Origin: Roridomyces roridus | Lineage: Eukaryota; Basidiomycota; Agaricomycetes; Agaricales; Mycenaceae | Assembly (NCBI GenBank): GCA_029378245.1 | Contig: JARKIF010000004.1 | Coordinates: forward strand, 1,674,001 to 1,738,000 | Reading direction: 5' to 3' | DNA: 64,000 bases | Shown here: piece by piece, positions 22,230 through 31,598 of the stretch | How positions within the stretch are numbered: the stretch's first letter is position 1 | Layout: every line of letters starts with the position of its first letter | Position numbers and translations under genes: made by a program | Notes under the pieces: model-generated | The model's input: only the letters and a program-made list of their open reading frames with translations | What the model was told of the DNA's origin: nothing | Database searches by the model: none

Positions 22230-23040
22230 AGTTTCCAGTCGTATACTCGAAAAGGTTCGAAGATGTCGAAGACGAGGAAGCGCGCCGGCGATGGACCGAT
22301 AAACGCGTCGAGTGCAGCAGCTGATTCAAAAGAAGAGAGCGCCAGGACATCCTCCGCAAAACCATACTGGAAGGAAAGAAGAAGGAATCGAGAAGGAAGG
22401 GATGCGCCTTCTAGACGTGAAAGAACATGAGAGCAGCAATCAAATTGCGGCCATCACTGGCAAACTGTTCTTGATCCCGAACCCTCACCCACGAATCGAG
22501 CTAGTTCCTACAGCATTTCTTCTACAACTCTCTGGCATCCACGCGCCGTGTCCTAGTCTGGTGCCCCACTCTTAATCAGAGAAGCTCTGTGCAATTCTTC
22601 GACACAAGAATTATTCGTTCCAGTCAGGCTGGTCGCTTAGCGTTTCTCTGGGTGCTATAATCCTAGGTCGTTCAAGTCCCTCAACACTGGAAGAAGACGA
22701 GACATCACATGCATCACAGGGTAGTCAACTAAGTACTTGGAAAGTCAAATATTCCGAGGCTCGGCCAGGCTCGGCCCTCCGAGTCGACTGGAGACGATAT
22801 CTGCAGCCAGGCTGCCGCAGAGAGGCTTCCAATCAGGCTCGCTCCTGCACTCCGAATACTTTGGCCAACCCCGCGCTCATGCACTACTCGGCATCTGCTC
22901 GGCATCGTCAAACTCGTCCTTGGTCAGTTCGATACGCATCACGACCAGCGGTGACCCGACGTCGGCTCAGAGTCAATTGACTCGATGCACCTGCGTGTAT
23001 GTTTCACGTGCACCTCCCTCGCGCACGGACCAGCGTCGAA
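22230..23040. other. Intergenic, no gene recognised
   Basis: Starts with upstream sequence related to the promoters of the APH-like paralogues (ACTCGAAAAGGTTCG motif). Short unsupported reading frames only. Its right end is the promoter of the U2 snRNA gene. Confidence 0.4.
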
Positions 23041-23043
23041 ACG

Positions 23044-23050
23044 TATAAAA
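23044..23050 (+). promoter_or_regulatory. TATA box of the U2 snRNA gene
   Basis: TATAAAA lies 27 nt (first base to first base) upstream of the inferred 5' end of U2 (23071), the spacing expected for RNA polymerase II in fungi. The wider word ACGTATAAAAG is nearly the same as that in copies 2 and 8 of the dispersed TATA-hairpin unit. Confidence 0.8.
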
Positions 23051-23070
23051 GCAACCGCCCTCCGTCCAGA

Positions 23071-23255
23071 ATCCTTACCACTCTGGCCTTTTGGCTTAGA
23101 TCAAGTGTAGTATCTGTTCTTAATAGTTTAACAACTATTATGGAGCCACCGGCTCCATATAACTTGTTATCTAATTTTTGCCGCCCTTGTCCTTGTGCTC
23201 TGCTTGCACCACTTGGACGCGATGACCTTGCTGCTGCACTACTGGCTTGTGTCGT
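23071..23255 (+). ncRNA. U2 spliceosomal snRNA
   Basis: The 5' half is unmistakable: ATCCTTACCACTCTGGCCTT, then TTGGCTTAGATCAAGTGTAG and TATCTGTTCTTAATAGTTTA, containing the branch-point-recognition sequence GTAGTA (23107-23112) and the stem I and U2/U6 pairing regions. An Sm-binding site AATTTTTG lies at 23173-23180, preceded by a GGAGCC-ACC-GGCTCC hairpin. Downstream are stem-loops III (GTGC / GCAC) and IV (around 23226-23250). U2 pairs with the intron branch point and with U6 in the spliceosome. The 3' end is estimated from the position of stem-loop IV and could be off by about 15 nt. Confidence 0.92.
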
Positions 23256-23394
23256 CAGGGGACTCCCTTCCTTCTCTTTGCTGCGCGCTTTGGGCGCCCG
23301 ATTTTCGGGTGGCTTTCAGACGTAGCAAATGGATTGATTGGTTTCTGGCTCTATACTATCTCGTCGCCAATGTTGTTGCGCACGCGCACCTGAA

Positions 23395-23552
23395 CTTCAT
23401 TCAAATTGCTTGATTGCACAAAACGAGTTCGAAGAGATACTCTGCGGTACAGCACCAAGGATTGCATAGTAGAAATGTGCACATTTTGGACTTCATTCAA
23501 ATTGCTTGATTGCACAAAACGAGTTCGAAGAGATACTCCGCGGTACAGCGCC
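23395..23552 (+). repeat. Two direct repeats of about 60 bp, 97-bp period
   Basis: The segment starting CTTCATTCAAATTGCTTG and running through GAGATACT-YGCGGTACAGC occurs at 23395-23455 and again at 23492-23552 with one or two differences. The spacer is about 37 bp. No function is evident; it lies downstream of the U2 gene. Confidence 0.85.
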
Positions 23553-23555
23553 CCT

Positions 23556-24238
23556 CCTTGCCAAGTAAGCTATCCGCCCAGCGCAGCAATCAATGACCAC
23601 GGACCCCTCCGAGCGAGCCATGGCAACAGCCTTATAGGCTGGAGTAGTCATACGCCCTGCGCTGCCTTGGCGCTGCCCGTGCGCAGCCTAAATGAGATTA
23701 GTGGCCATACTTGGTCACGGATAGTCCACACACCGTATCGAGCTAGTTATTCAATGAACGATATGCCTGGCATAACCAGCGCGTCGAGATATACTTCTGT
23801 TTCTTGAGTTGCCTCCAGTCGCACCAGTGTCATAATTCCGGATCCCGCCCTACACTTGAGATTACACTGGATCGCGCTATTCAAGTCTTGAAGCTTGAAG
23901 TACCTGCTTCAGCCGAAAGCAAGACAGACCTGAGCTTCTTTGCATTCAGCTCCGACATCAAACGGAGGTGGCACTCACAATGGTCGAGAAAAAGCGCAAA
24001 TGCGATTCCGATCGCGAAGGAGCTCGACGACATTGAAATGATTGCATTAATATGCTAAACCTTATCGTTCCAGGGAACAGGATTCAGCTGTTTCCAATAA
24101 AACTGCACTGGCTCTTACCCGGTACGCAGGTGGAATCAATCTTCTTCCTCAAAGTCGTCCCCCAAGGCCAGCACTTGACGAGCTTCGCAGCATCCTTGTC
24201 ACCAAGTTTGAAAGCCGCCATCTCGTTAAACCTCTTCA
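23556..24238. other. Intergenic, 3' flank shared with APH-like paralogue A
   Basis: The part from about 24060 to 24238 aligns with 13800-13935 (CTTATCGTTCCAG, then CAATAAA and a GGCCAGCAC motif), meaning the APH-like segmental duplication includes the 3' region. It also contains remnants of a longer C-terminus (KCWPWG-like) beyond the stop of paralogue C. Nothing is recognised upstream of it. Confidence 0.5.
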
Positions 24239-25794
24239 TCACCTAGCCACCTCCAAGGCCCTCTCATAATCTTCCACATGCACCCAGTTTTTCCAATTTG
24301 CTGCAACCAGGCTCTGCAATTCCTTCACCTGGTCCGACGCCTCCATGAAATCCTCGGCGAGTATGTCCGTTTCCTCCACGACCTCCAGATGAAACCAGAG
24401 AGGGCAAGGCCCAGGTCCGCGACCGCCCCCGTCAATTTCGTTGAGCCTGGACCACGCTCTCGTCACTCCCACCACTAAACCCCGCAACAGCGAAAGACCG
24501 CGCCACGGCTTCCCGGCAAAGGATAAAAGATGGCGACACATCCCGGTCATAAGATCCACCATGCAGCGATAGTGCGCTGGATTGTGCTTCGCCACCTCTG
24601 CGAGGCAATGGTAGTTCACAAGGCGGCACTGATATATATCCCTTGCCTCGTCCTGAGATCGAGGGGACAAATTGTCGAAATTCTCCGGTAACGAGGGGCG
24701 TGTCGACTGGGAAGAGTCCTCAGATTCGTAGGGCAGATTAGTGAGGAGAAAGGCAGGGAGGATCGCAGTGTGGTGCCAATCGACCAAGGCGACAATGTTC
24801 AAGGTTCCGTCGGAGGAGCGCGAGACGATCAGATTTTCTGCTCGCGCTTCCCGATGACGGATTGGGAAACGAGAGAGAGCAGGGTCTTTGGGGATGAGAA
24901 GTGGCGCGATGCGAATGTAATCCCTCAAACTTTCCGTGTGGTCGGATGGCTGCTGCTGCTCGAGATTGTGAAGAAGCCTAGCGGAAGGGTCCCATGGCAC
25001 CTGAGGACCGAACTGGGTGAGGTACGCCCACTCTTTCTCGGCCGGTCGTGACAACGCCTCTTTAACGTCTTTGTCTAAATGCATGCATAAGCAGGAAGCC
25101 GACAAGAAGCGGAAGTGAGTAGCTCACAAGGGCCGCGGTTCACATCCATCTCGGATCTCTTGCCAAACCACATTTGCGACCGTGTATCTGGGCCGACGCA
25201 GAAACGGGGATCGTCGTCTAATGGGGTATGCTGCGCGTCGGCCTTCTCCATATCTTTAGTGTAGTACAAGGCGCCGCCGGCGGGAAAGCAAATCGACATC
25301 GTCTTTTTCTCCAATTGAACGAGCTGTCGTAAGACGGAGATCATGTCTGGTTCGGCCAAGTCAAACCATTGGTCGACGAGTTTGGTACCACGAATAGATT
25401 CCGCAAAAATATACTCTGTGCCAGCGGGGTTGTTTGCGTCTGCAGAGTATCCGTAGACCTCAGGTATCGGTATACCGTGGAATCGCAAGAAAGCCATCGT
25501 GGCAGCCTCGCTGGCGACGCCAAAGTATCTGGGAATCGTGCATTGATACGGAATGTGGGCCACCATCTTGAAGCCGTCGCGCATCGTTATCAGAATTTCT
25601 CGGTTGTAGTCGCCCTCGGCGAGCTTTTCCATGTAGGCAACATGGTCGGGGCTGCGATTTACGCTCTGCGCTGCAAGGCGACCGAGCTCTGCGACATTGA
25701 AGACAACTTTGCGTTCGTCGAGACGAAGGGCTTCGTTTACGCTGGGTAACAATGAGGTATCGTCGCTGGATGAAGGAAAGAGACCTACAGCCAT
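24239..25794 (-). CDS. APH-like phosphotransferase family protein, paralogue C
   Basis: Two exons (25128-25794 and 24239-25074), joined in phase across a 53-nt intron, give 500 residues from MAVGLFPSSSD. Aminoglycoside-phosphotransferase-type fold: N-lobe MRDGFKMVAHIPYQC, SEAATMAFLRFHGIPIPEVY, GTEYIFAESIRGTKLVDQW, and C-lobe with RFPIRHREARAENLIVSR and ALVDWHHTAILPAFLL. In related fungal members the catalytic loop is HPDLQxxN; here it is HREARAEN, so the catalytic Asp is Glu, while the later metal-binding Asp (VDW) is kept. The stop at 24239 truncates it by about 30 residues relative to paralogue A; homologous codons remain downstream. The family acts on small molecules or proteins in fungi, but no substrate can be proposed. 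It is the only member of the trio without an internal break. Confidence 0.8.
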
Positions 25795-26139
25795 CTCCCA
25801 GAAGTGTACTCGAAAAGGTCTTGATTGCGAAGGTGTGATGAGAAGGAGAACGAACGGCGAGTCGAAACACGCGTCAAAGAGCGCGAAAAAGCTGAGGCAA
25901 GCAAGCGCCAGGGTGACGGCATGACGAGGCGGAGGAAGAGCCTGCTCCTGCCCGAAGAGGAAGCATGCAGGAAGGCATGCAAAGCGACGCGACTCGGCTC
26001 GGATTGAAGTTTGATCCGCCGCGCGCCGCTTTCCTCTTTCATCGTGTGCGAAGACCTCCCCCTCGTCATGTCCCCCTCCGACCTCGTCATTTCTTCCAGT
26101 GCTTCCCAGCAGTGCCAGTCGAGTCCACCACTAGCCTTG

Positions 26140-26610
26140 TCCCGGGAACAAATACTTCATCGTCTGCTCTCCATTCTCCACGTTCCCGAGTCAAGCCCCG
26201 AGCCAACACAGCCTCGAAAGAAAATTTTGCAAGACGTATAAAAGGCCAGCCACAGGCGGCTGACACCCTCCATCTTCTTCCTTTTCCTCGATGACCCCGG
26301 TGCGGTCTTTGCGACACAGTGCGGTTACCGGACGAGGAGAGCTCCGCCAGGTGAAAATCTGGGCTGATGCACTTCCCCAGCTCCTCGCTGGAACGCACTG
26401 CTGTACCACGGTCGTACCATCTACACCCGGATGAGAGGCAGTTCTGGCCACCCCCCTTGGTAGTCGGTAGTTAGTTTCCCGGGGGATGGGCTAGCACCCC
26501 TTCGCGCTCCCTTGTCGTGGGCCCCGGGCTTGAGATCCTTTCGAGGGTCGACCAAGCGCGCGATAGCTTGCTCATTCATGAATATATGTCTTTCTCTCGA
26601 ATTCGCGTGC
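26140..26610 (+). repeat. TATA-hairpin repeat unit, copy 2
   Basis: Paired CCCGAG-type motifs (about 26173-26200), TATAAAA at 26237-26243, palindrome CAGCC-N6-GGCTG, variable middle, then the conserved 3' domain (about 26460-26565). The 3' domain has the CCCGGGG / CCCCGGG stem and a second hairpin GATCC / GGGTC, followed by CCAAGCGCGCGA. The middle is shorter than in copies 4 and 6. Confidence 0.7.
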
Positions 26611-26619
26611 GTCTTTTCG

Positions 26620-27060
26620 TAAAACGCAGGGATGAAATCTTACCAGACTCGCAAGGCTTCTCAGATGTCGTTCCCTGTAGCTCCCTTGACGGAGACAAGA
26701 GCGGTGTCCTCAGCATTTCGACCTCCATCGATGTATTGTTTGAAAGGAATTCAAGCCGACTCGCACGATTGTGCTTTCCTTTCGTTTTTGACGAGGAAGC
26801 ATCCTCAAGGCACAGTCCTTACAGATATGTACGCCGTACTGAGCTAAGCTGTGATCATTCAGAGCGCTGGCCACCTCGCTCTTGCTCTTCTCGAGCGCTT
26901 TGGACCCGATGCGTTCGCTACGATGGCTGTGGTCCTCTAATCCTAATGTCCTATCGTTGGCTCACTGCAAATCAAGCTGGGTACGTCGACACCTGGGACC
27001 TACGGCCACACTCGGTGTCGCAGAAATGGGTTAAATGGACAACTCTATCGAGGTGCAGAG
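26620..27060. other. Unresolved stretch after repeat copy 2
   Basis: A plus-strand frame runs from 26517 to 27131 through the end of the repeat copy, but it shows no domain. Nothing supports a gene here. Confidence 0.3.
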
Positions 27061-27063
27061 CCC

Positions 27064-27398
27064 ATGCGGGCACTCCAGTATCCACCCGAGCACTGTATCG
27101 GCATTGTCGCTTCTCTAATCGTGCAGCTTGAAGGGAACCCGCGGCCGGCGCGCCTTCTACCTGGCACCACTCGTTTTCCACATGGTCACTGCAGGTACAT
27201 TCTTCCCTTTCCTTTTCGACGGAAGCTGATACAATATTACTTAGCTCCGTAAAGGAGACCTTGATGCGCAACGCTAGCCTCCTTCGCGACATTGCGATTA
27301 AACGCTTCACTGGCAACTTTTCTGTCATCGCCCACGGCCAGCAACTCACACCCGCCTCGGACACCCTCAATCTGACTCTGAATAGCCCCGCCGCTTGA
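27064..27398 (+). CDS. Possible two-exon fragment of an unknown gene
   Basis: An exon from ATG 27064 joins in phase across a 50-nt GT-AG intron (about 27196-27246, ending TTACTTAG) to a second exon with ordered sequence (VKETLMRNASLLRDIAIKRF, then SVIAHGQQL) and a TGA at 27396-27398, for about 94 residues. The second exon has a protein-like composition, and the splice signals are good. I do not recognise the family, and upstream exons may be missing, so this could be the tail of a decayed gene. Confidence 0.3.
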
Positions 27399-27652
27399 GC
27401 CCGCTCAGTCGCTCCGAGTGACGCTCCACCACTCAAGGGCTTGCGGGTACGATTCGGGCTGCGCTCCACCCTGCAGGCGAATTCGGGGAGCGGCCGGTTT
27501 ACGTCGCTGCAGGGGGCATACCGTTAGGCGTCCATCTGTGTCTTCTTGACAAAACTGAGGAAGCCTAGATATTTTGTTGGCCTGATTACGTTCTACACGA
27601 CGCTCATATTGCATGCATGTACTATATAGTGCTGTAGTAGCGTACATCTACT

Positions 27653-28880
27653 TCAAATATAACAGCGTTGCTCCGTTCCGACATAAATATCCATGCCACG
27701 GGCCACCAAGTCACGCAGCCCAGTGCGGACGTCGGTGGTAAGTTCTGAGGGCAGGCGAGACACGTCCTTGTGCGCCATCCTCATCGTAAACTTGGTGAGG
27801 ATGGAGCACCGCATGAACAGTGTATGTATGATATCTTCCCACAGAGAATCACGAAAGTCAGCAAAGTCCACCACAAGCTGCAAGTGCAGTGTGCGGAGCT
27901 GTGGTAGATGATTCTCCTTCAAGAGCTGAAACAAAAGGCGCAGCACATCGAAATCCGTGCCATGGGCAAACTCGAGGTGTGTGAGAGCTGGCGTCAAAGC
28001 CGTGAGTTGACGGAGGGTATTTGTCAAGTCGGAGATATTGCGAATCATGATGGTGAGGCTTGTCAGGGGAGGCGTAGACCGCTCGAGGAACTCGACGAGA
28101 TGGCTCGAGTTTATTCCATAAAGAGGGGTGCAAAGTGTTTCGAGGGAAGGAAGTGATAGGCCTTGTAAAATTTCATCGTCGCTGTAGCGCCCGGGACCTG
28201 AGCCACACCCAAAGCTCAGGCGACGTAATGCCGGTAGAGAGATCGTTTCCGCCAGGTCCGCACGGGACACGCGCATGTATGAAACACCGTCGAATATGCA
28301 TTCGACGAGTACCGGGGAAAGGCGGAGCATCGTCAAAATTGGACCAGCAAGAAAATGTCGCGAGCCTGCGACCGTACCACCAACGGTCAGCCTCCTCAAA
28401 CGAGGGAAAGGCTGCATAGTGTCCGCGCCCATGCATTTGATAATGTCCATCTTCTCAACGTTTGTGTGAGGGTATATCTCGATCGTCTCCAACTGCTCTC
28501 TATATCGGCGGAAGACGTTGCCGATTTCATCTGCAAACGCTCCATGCAGGGATATGGACAGAGGCAGGTACCGAGCACGGTCAAGCCATGTTTCGAGCAG
28601 CTGCGCGAAACCTTTGGGCCGAGGAAAGACGACGTGGACAGAGCTCCAAAGTTGGGGAGTGGATAGAGCTATCACCGTCCACGCCTTGCACATTTGCAAA
28701 AAGAGCATGGGGACGTGCTGAGCCCCGGGTGTCGGACGTAGAGGGACGCAATGTGCGAAGATCTGGGATGAAATTTCTAGTGGCAGCTTTGCGATTGGGT
28801 CCAGAGGAGCTGTGTCCAGCTCCAGTTCGGAGGTAGACAGACATTGAAGAAGAGAAAGAGGGAATTTTGTGATCCGAGCC
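27653..28880 (-). CDS. F-box domain protein, N-terminus unresolved
   Basis: A long frame ends at 27653. The F-box lies near the start (LDPIAKLPLEISSQIFAHCV, then LFLQMCKAWTVIAL and LWSSVHVVF), followed by leucine-rich repeats (LPALRRLSFG, LPSLETLC, ALTHLEFAHG, LPQLRTLHLQL). The in-frame sequence upstream of the F-box reaches a TAG near 28898 without an ATG, and it only weakly resembles the coiled-coil leader of the paralogues, so the true start is either in an upstream exon or lost. If the internal ATG at 28708 is used, the F-box is truncated and 351 residues remain. Same family as 3805-5139 and 36104-37378. Confidence 0.65.
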
Positions 28881-28887
28881 TGCTTTT

Positions 28888-28931
28888 GACGCGACTATTT
28901 CAACGCGACCATTCCGACGCGACCATTTCAA
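28888..28931 (+). repeat. Three tandem copies of a 14-bp word
   Basis: ACGCGACYATTYCR is repeated three times end to end just upstream of the F-box gene at 27653-28880. On the minus strand it reads as GGTCGCGT repeats; it could be a small promoter or a slippage-prone microrepeat. Confidence 0.7.
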
Positions 28932-29113
28932 AATTGCACGCTATGTGAGTAAGAGGTGCTCATGATTATTGTCTGCGAGTTCTTTCTCTGAAGGAAGCAA
29001 GGAAGCTGAAATTTTTCTATTCCGATCAATCGCTCTCCTATCTTCTGCTTGACCTGAGCATGCCTTGACGACTGCGGACCTGTTGCGCTTCAGCCTTCCA
29101 CAGTCGCCATTCC

Positions 29114-29703
29114 ATGTCAGCTCCCGCAGAAACAGCTCAAAGGCCATCCCCTCTCCATGGAATCGCTCCCCATCTATTCCAGACGCGTAAAACTCGACCC
29201 TCTCTGCGACGCAAGATCCTGTCCAAAACAAGCCTAGGTCCGCAGACCCCTCCTGCTGGGATCCAAGAACTTGAAGCATCGGAAGGCACATCCACCACCG
29301 CCGCCGAAGCTGGTCAGCGTCTCGCCCCATATCCTGTTATCCTGCTTATTCCTTGCCAGAAAACAGGCCAACACCAGAAGCCGATATCCGGCGCCTTGAA
29401 GCGTCCCTGGCCCGGCTGGAGGCTCTCGCAGTCCGCTTCGCCGTTCTCGCAGAGGACAAAGATCTCCTGACCGCCCTGCGTCCGCCAAAAAACAGCGACG
29501 TTGGAGGCCTTTCCCTTGAAGCGCGTCTGGCACGCCTGCAGGCTAGATGGGACCGCTTAGATTCTCTTATCGGAAAGCAGGACGTGCCTGCCCAACCCTT
29601 GAGGAAACGACCGGCTGACATCGCGGCCTGGCTGTTTTATGCCCTTTGGATTATCCTTGCGGCGAGTTCTGGTCTTCTGCGTTGCACCTGCTTCTTAACT
29701 TGA
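29114..29703 (+). CDS. Small coiled-coil, probably tail-anchored membrane protein
   Basis: Two exons (29114-29312 and 29360-29703) join in phase over a 47-nt intron to 180 residues. The N-terminal third is Pro/Thr/Ser-rich and basic. Residues about 68-145 form an amphipathic coiled coil (DIRRLEASLARLEALAVRF, LEARLARLQARWDRLDSL). Near the C-terminus is one hydrophobic helix (AAWLFYALWIILAASSGLL) followed by a short Cys-containing tail, the layout of a tail-anchored protein of the ER, peroxisome or mitochondrial outer membrane. No family was recognised. It lies head-to-head with the F-box gene at 27653. Confidence 0.7.
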
Positions 29704-29836
29704 ATTCTAGTGGGTAGGGCTGGTGGACTTGTCATCGTAGACCCAATTGATCTGACTCTGAGTGAATATTCTCCGTGCTCGTCATGAAAAGTGAGAATTG
29801 AGATGAGTACAATAAAAGATACAATGTGGGGAAACA

Positions 29837-30782
29837 TCAGTCCTCCATACCGTTTTGAGGGTTGTCCTCCTCAAGACCATTCATCTCCATCGTGTCGTCT
29901 TCGGGCTCGACGACATCGACGTCCTCCCCGTCATCCACGTCCTCTGGCTCCTGCACCTGCTCTTCCTCCACGTCCACCTCGGCGTATGGATCCCCCTCCA
30001 CGTCGAGTTCCACATCTTCATCGACGTCCATACCCTGGGCGGCTCCAGGCCCAGAAGATATTGATTCGCCGTCAGCATGCGCTCCGCTTGTGGAAGGGGC
30101 AGCAGAGCCAGGGAGCACGATGGTCGTTTTCCTCCTTCTCCTTGCCCTTGGCAGACGACGCCTTGCCTTTGAGAGCTGCGCTGCCATTCACGTTTGAGCT
30201 TCCCTTCTTGCTTTTGTCAGTCTTGGCCAGCTCGCGGTAAACTGGAAGAATATGAGGAGACGGAGGATGCTATGAGCTTGCCAACACGCGCCTGTAAGCT
30301 CTCCCTGAAGCTTGTCTGCCAGGTCGCCGAATTCGATCATCTCAAGGGCTTTGAGGACGTCGGACGCGGATATGCTTTTGTGCTGTTTAGATAGGGCTAC
30401 GTCGTGGGCGCTGGAGGGGACGCGCGTCAGGAAAAGAGGGTGCATTAAAGAGGGAAAAGACTTGCGTAGCAGCTAGAACGACGCGTCGTATGTGAGACCA
30501 AACGCGACTGCCGCCAGCAGAACGCACCCAGGTAGTTGATGAAGACGGTAGATCCCTTTATGAGCGAAAGAACCGTCTCCTTTTGCATTTTCACGTTCTC
30601 GGGGAGCTGGGTATAGCTCGCATTAGGGAGGCAGAGTGCATCGACCTGGACGGACGCACAGCGGATTTGGCGATACGTGTAACAAGGGATTTCGGGAGCT
30701 CAAAGTTTTCCATTCCCTCCGATACACGGTCTTGCTGAGCTTGGGCGGATATGGGGCCGGGTGGAGGTTCTTTACGAGGCAT
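29837..30782 (-). CDS. DPB4: DNA polymerase epsilon histone-fold subunit (Dpb4/POLE3 type)
   Basis: Four exons (30660-30782, about 30524-30606, 30292-30410, 29837-30241). The histone fold is intact: ELPKSLVTRIAKSA, LPENVKMQKETVLSLIKGST, VFINYLG, then SKQHKSISASDVLKALEMIE and FGDLADKLQGELTVYREL, matching the NF-YB-like subunit that pairs with Dpb3 in the leading-strand polymerase and in chromatin complexes. A Lys-rich linker and a long acidic tail (VDVEEEQVQEPEDVDDGED and so on) follow, as in other fungi. The third intron (30242-30291) begins GC rather than GT. In the last exon the frame of the histone fold and the frame of the acidic tail differ by one base (break near 30125), so the coding sequence is frameshifted or mis-sequenced. 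The exon 2/3 junction is uncertain. Confidence 0.85.
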
Positions 30783-30884
30783 TTTGAGTGCGAGTGGCAG
30801 GACGAGAAAGTGTGATTGATGGCCGAGAGCACGAGTGTAGAGAATTTCGAAAGTGTATTCACAAATGTATGTACGTGCAAGCAT

Positions 30885-31440
30885 AGTATTCGCGCTCTTG
30901 GTAAACTCTCAACGAGAGTCGCAAGCCCAGGGGTCCAACGACAAGGAGGCGCGATGGGCTGCAAACCCACCCCCCGAGAATCTACCTACTGACTACATCC
31001 AGCGAGGACCAAGGCGTTGGCGGCCGGTTGATGGGAGGCTGGAAGCTGCAGAGGCAAATATGAGTAAGGAAACGGAGAGGAAAGGAAAGACATTGGTCGC
31101 ACCTTGAAGCACACTGTCGACGCCGAGCTCTCTCCTCCAGGAGCACGGCGAACCCAGACACCGTCAGTCGTCCTCCGGGGCCCACCCCCCAGTAAAGAGG
31201 TACCGCCTGTCGTCCATCCCGCCCCAGAGACAACTAGATTCATCGAGAGCTTGTCGAGAAAGATATCTGGTCAACGGCGAGGTCAGCGATGCCGAGGCGA
31301 GCGAAGGGAAGATACGCACCGGATGGTGGTGGTCAGATTGCAAGAGGCCTGGAGGTCAGCCGCTCGGTGGCTGGAGTTTTATACGCGCTGCAAATAATTT
31401 TTTCGTCTGGTGTGGCTCGGGAACGCGGATATGGAATGGA
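30885..31440 (-). repeat. TATA-hairpin repeat unit, copy 3 (minus strand)
   Basis: Reverse-oriented copy: TATAAAA at 31383-31377, palindrome CAGCC-N7-GGCTG, variable middle, and the conserved 3' domain at about 30995-30890. The second hairpin is a perfect ACTCTC-GTT-GAGAGT, followed by TTTACCAAGAGCGCGA. The outer stem has one mismatch (CTCGGGG / CCCCTGG). It is co-oriented with DPB4, ending about 105 bp before its start codon, and sits between that gene and the cation ATPase. Confidence 0.7.
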
Positions 31441-31598
31441 GATCGAGCAAAAAGAGACCGGCGATGGCCTATGTACCGCCGGGATATCGAACGACGGCCA
31501 GTAGCAGGACAAGTCTGAGAGACGACGAAGCGGTTTTCATTGAGGAGACTTGGCCGACATGAGGTACCATCTCGAAAGGAAAATGTACTTTCTGTTGA

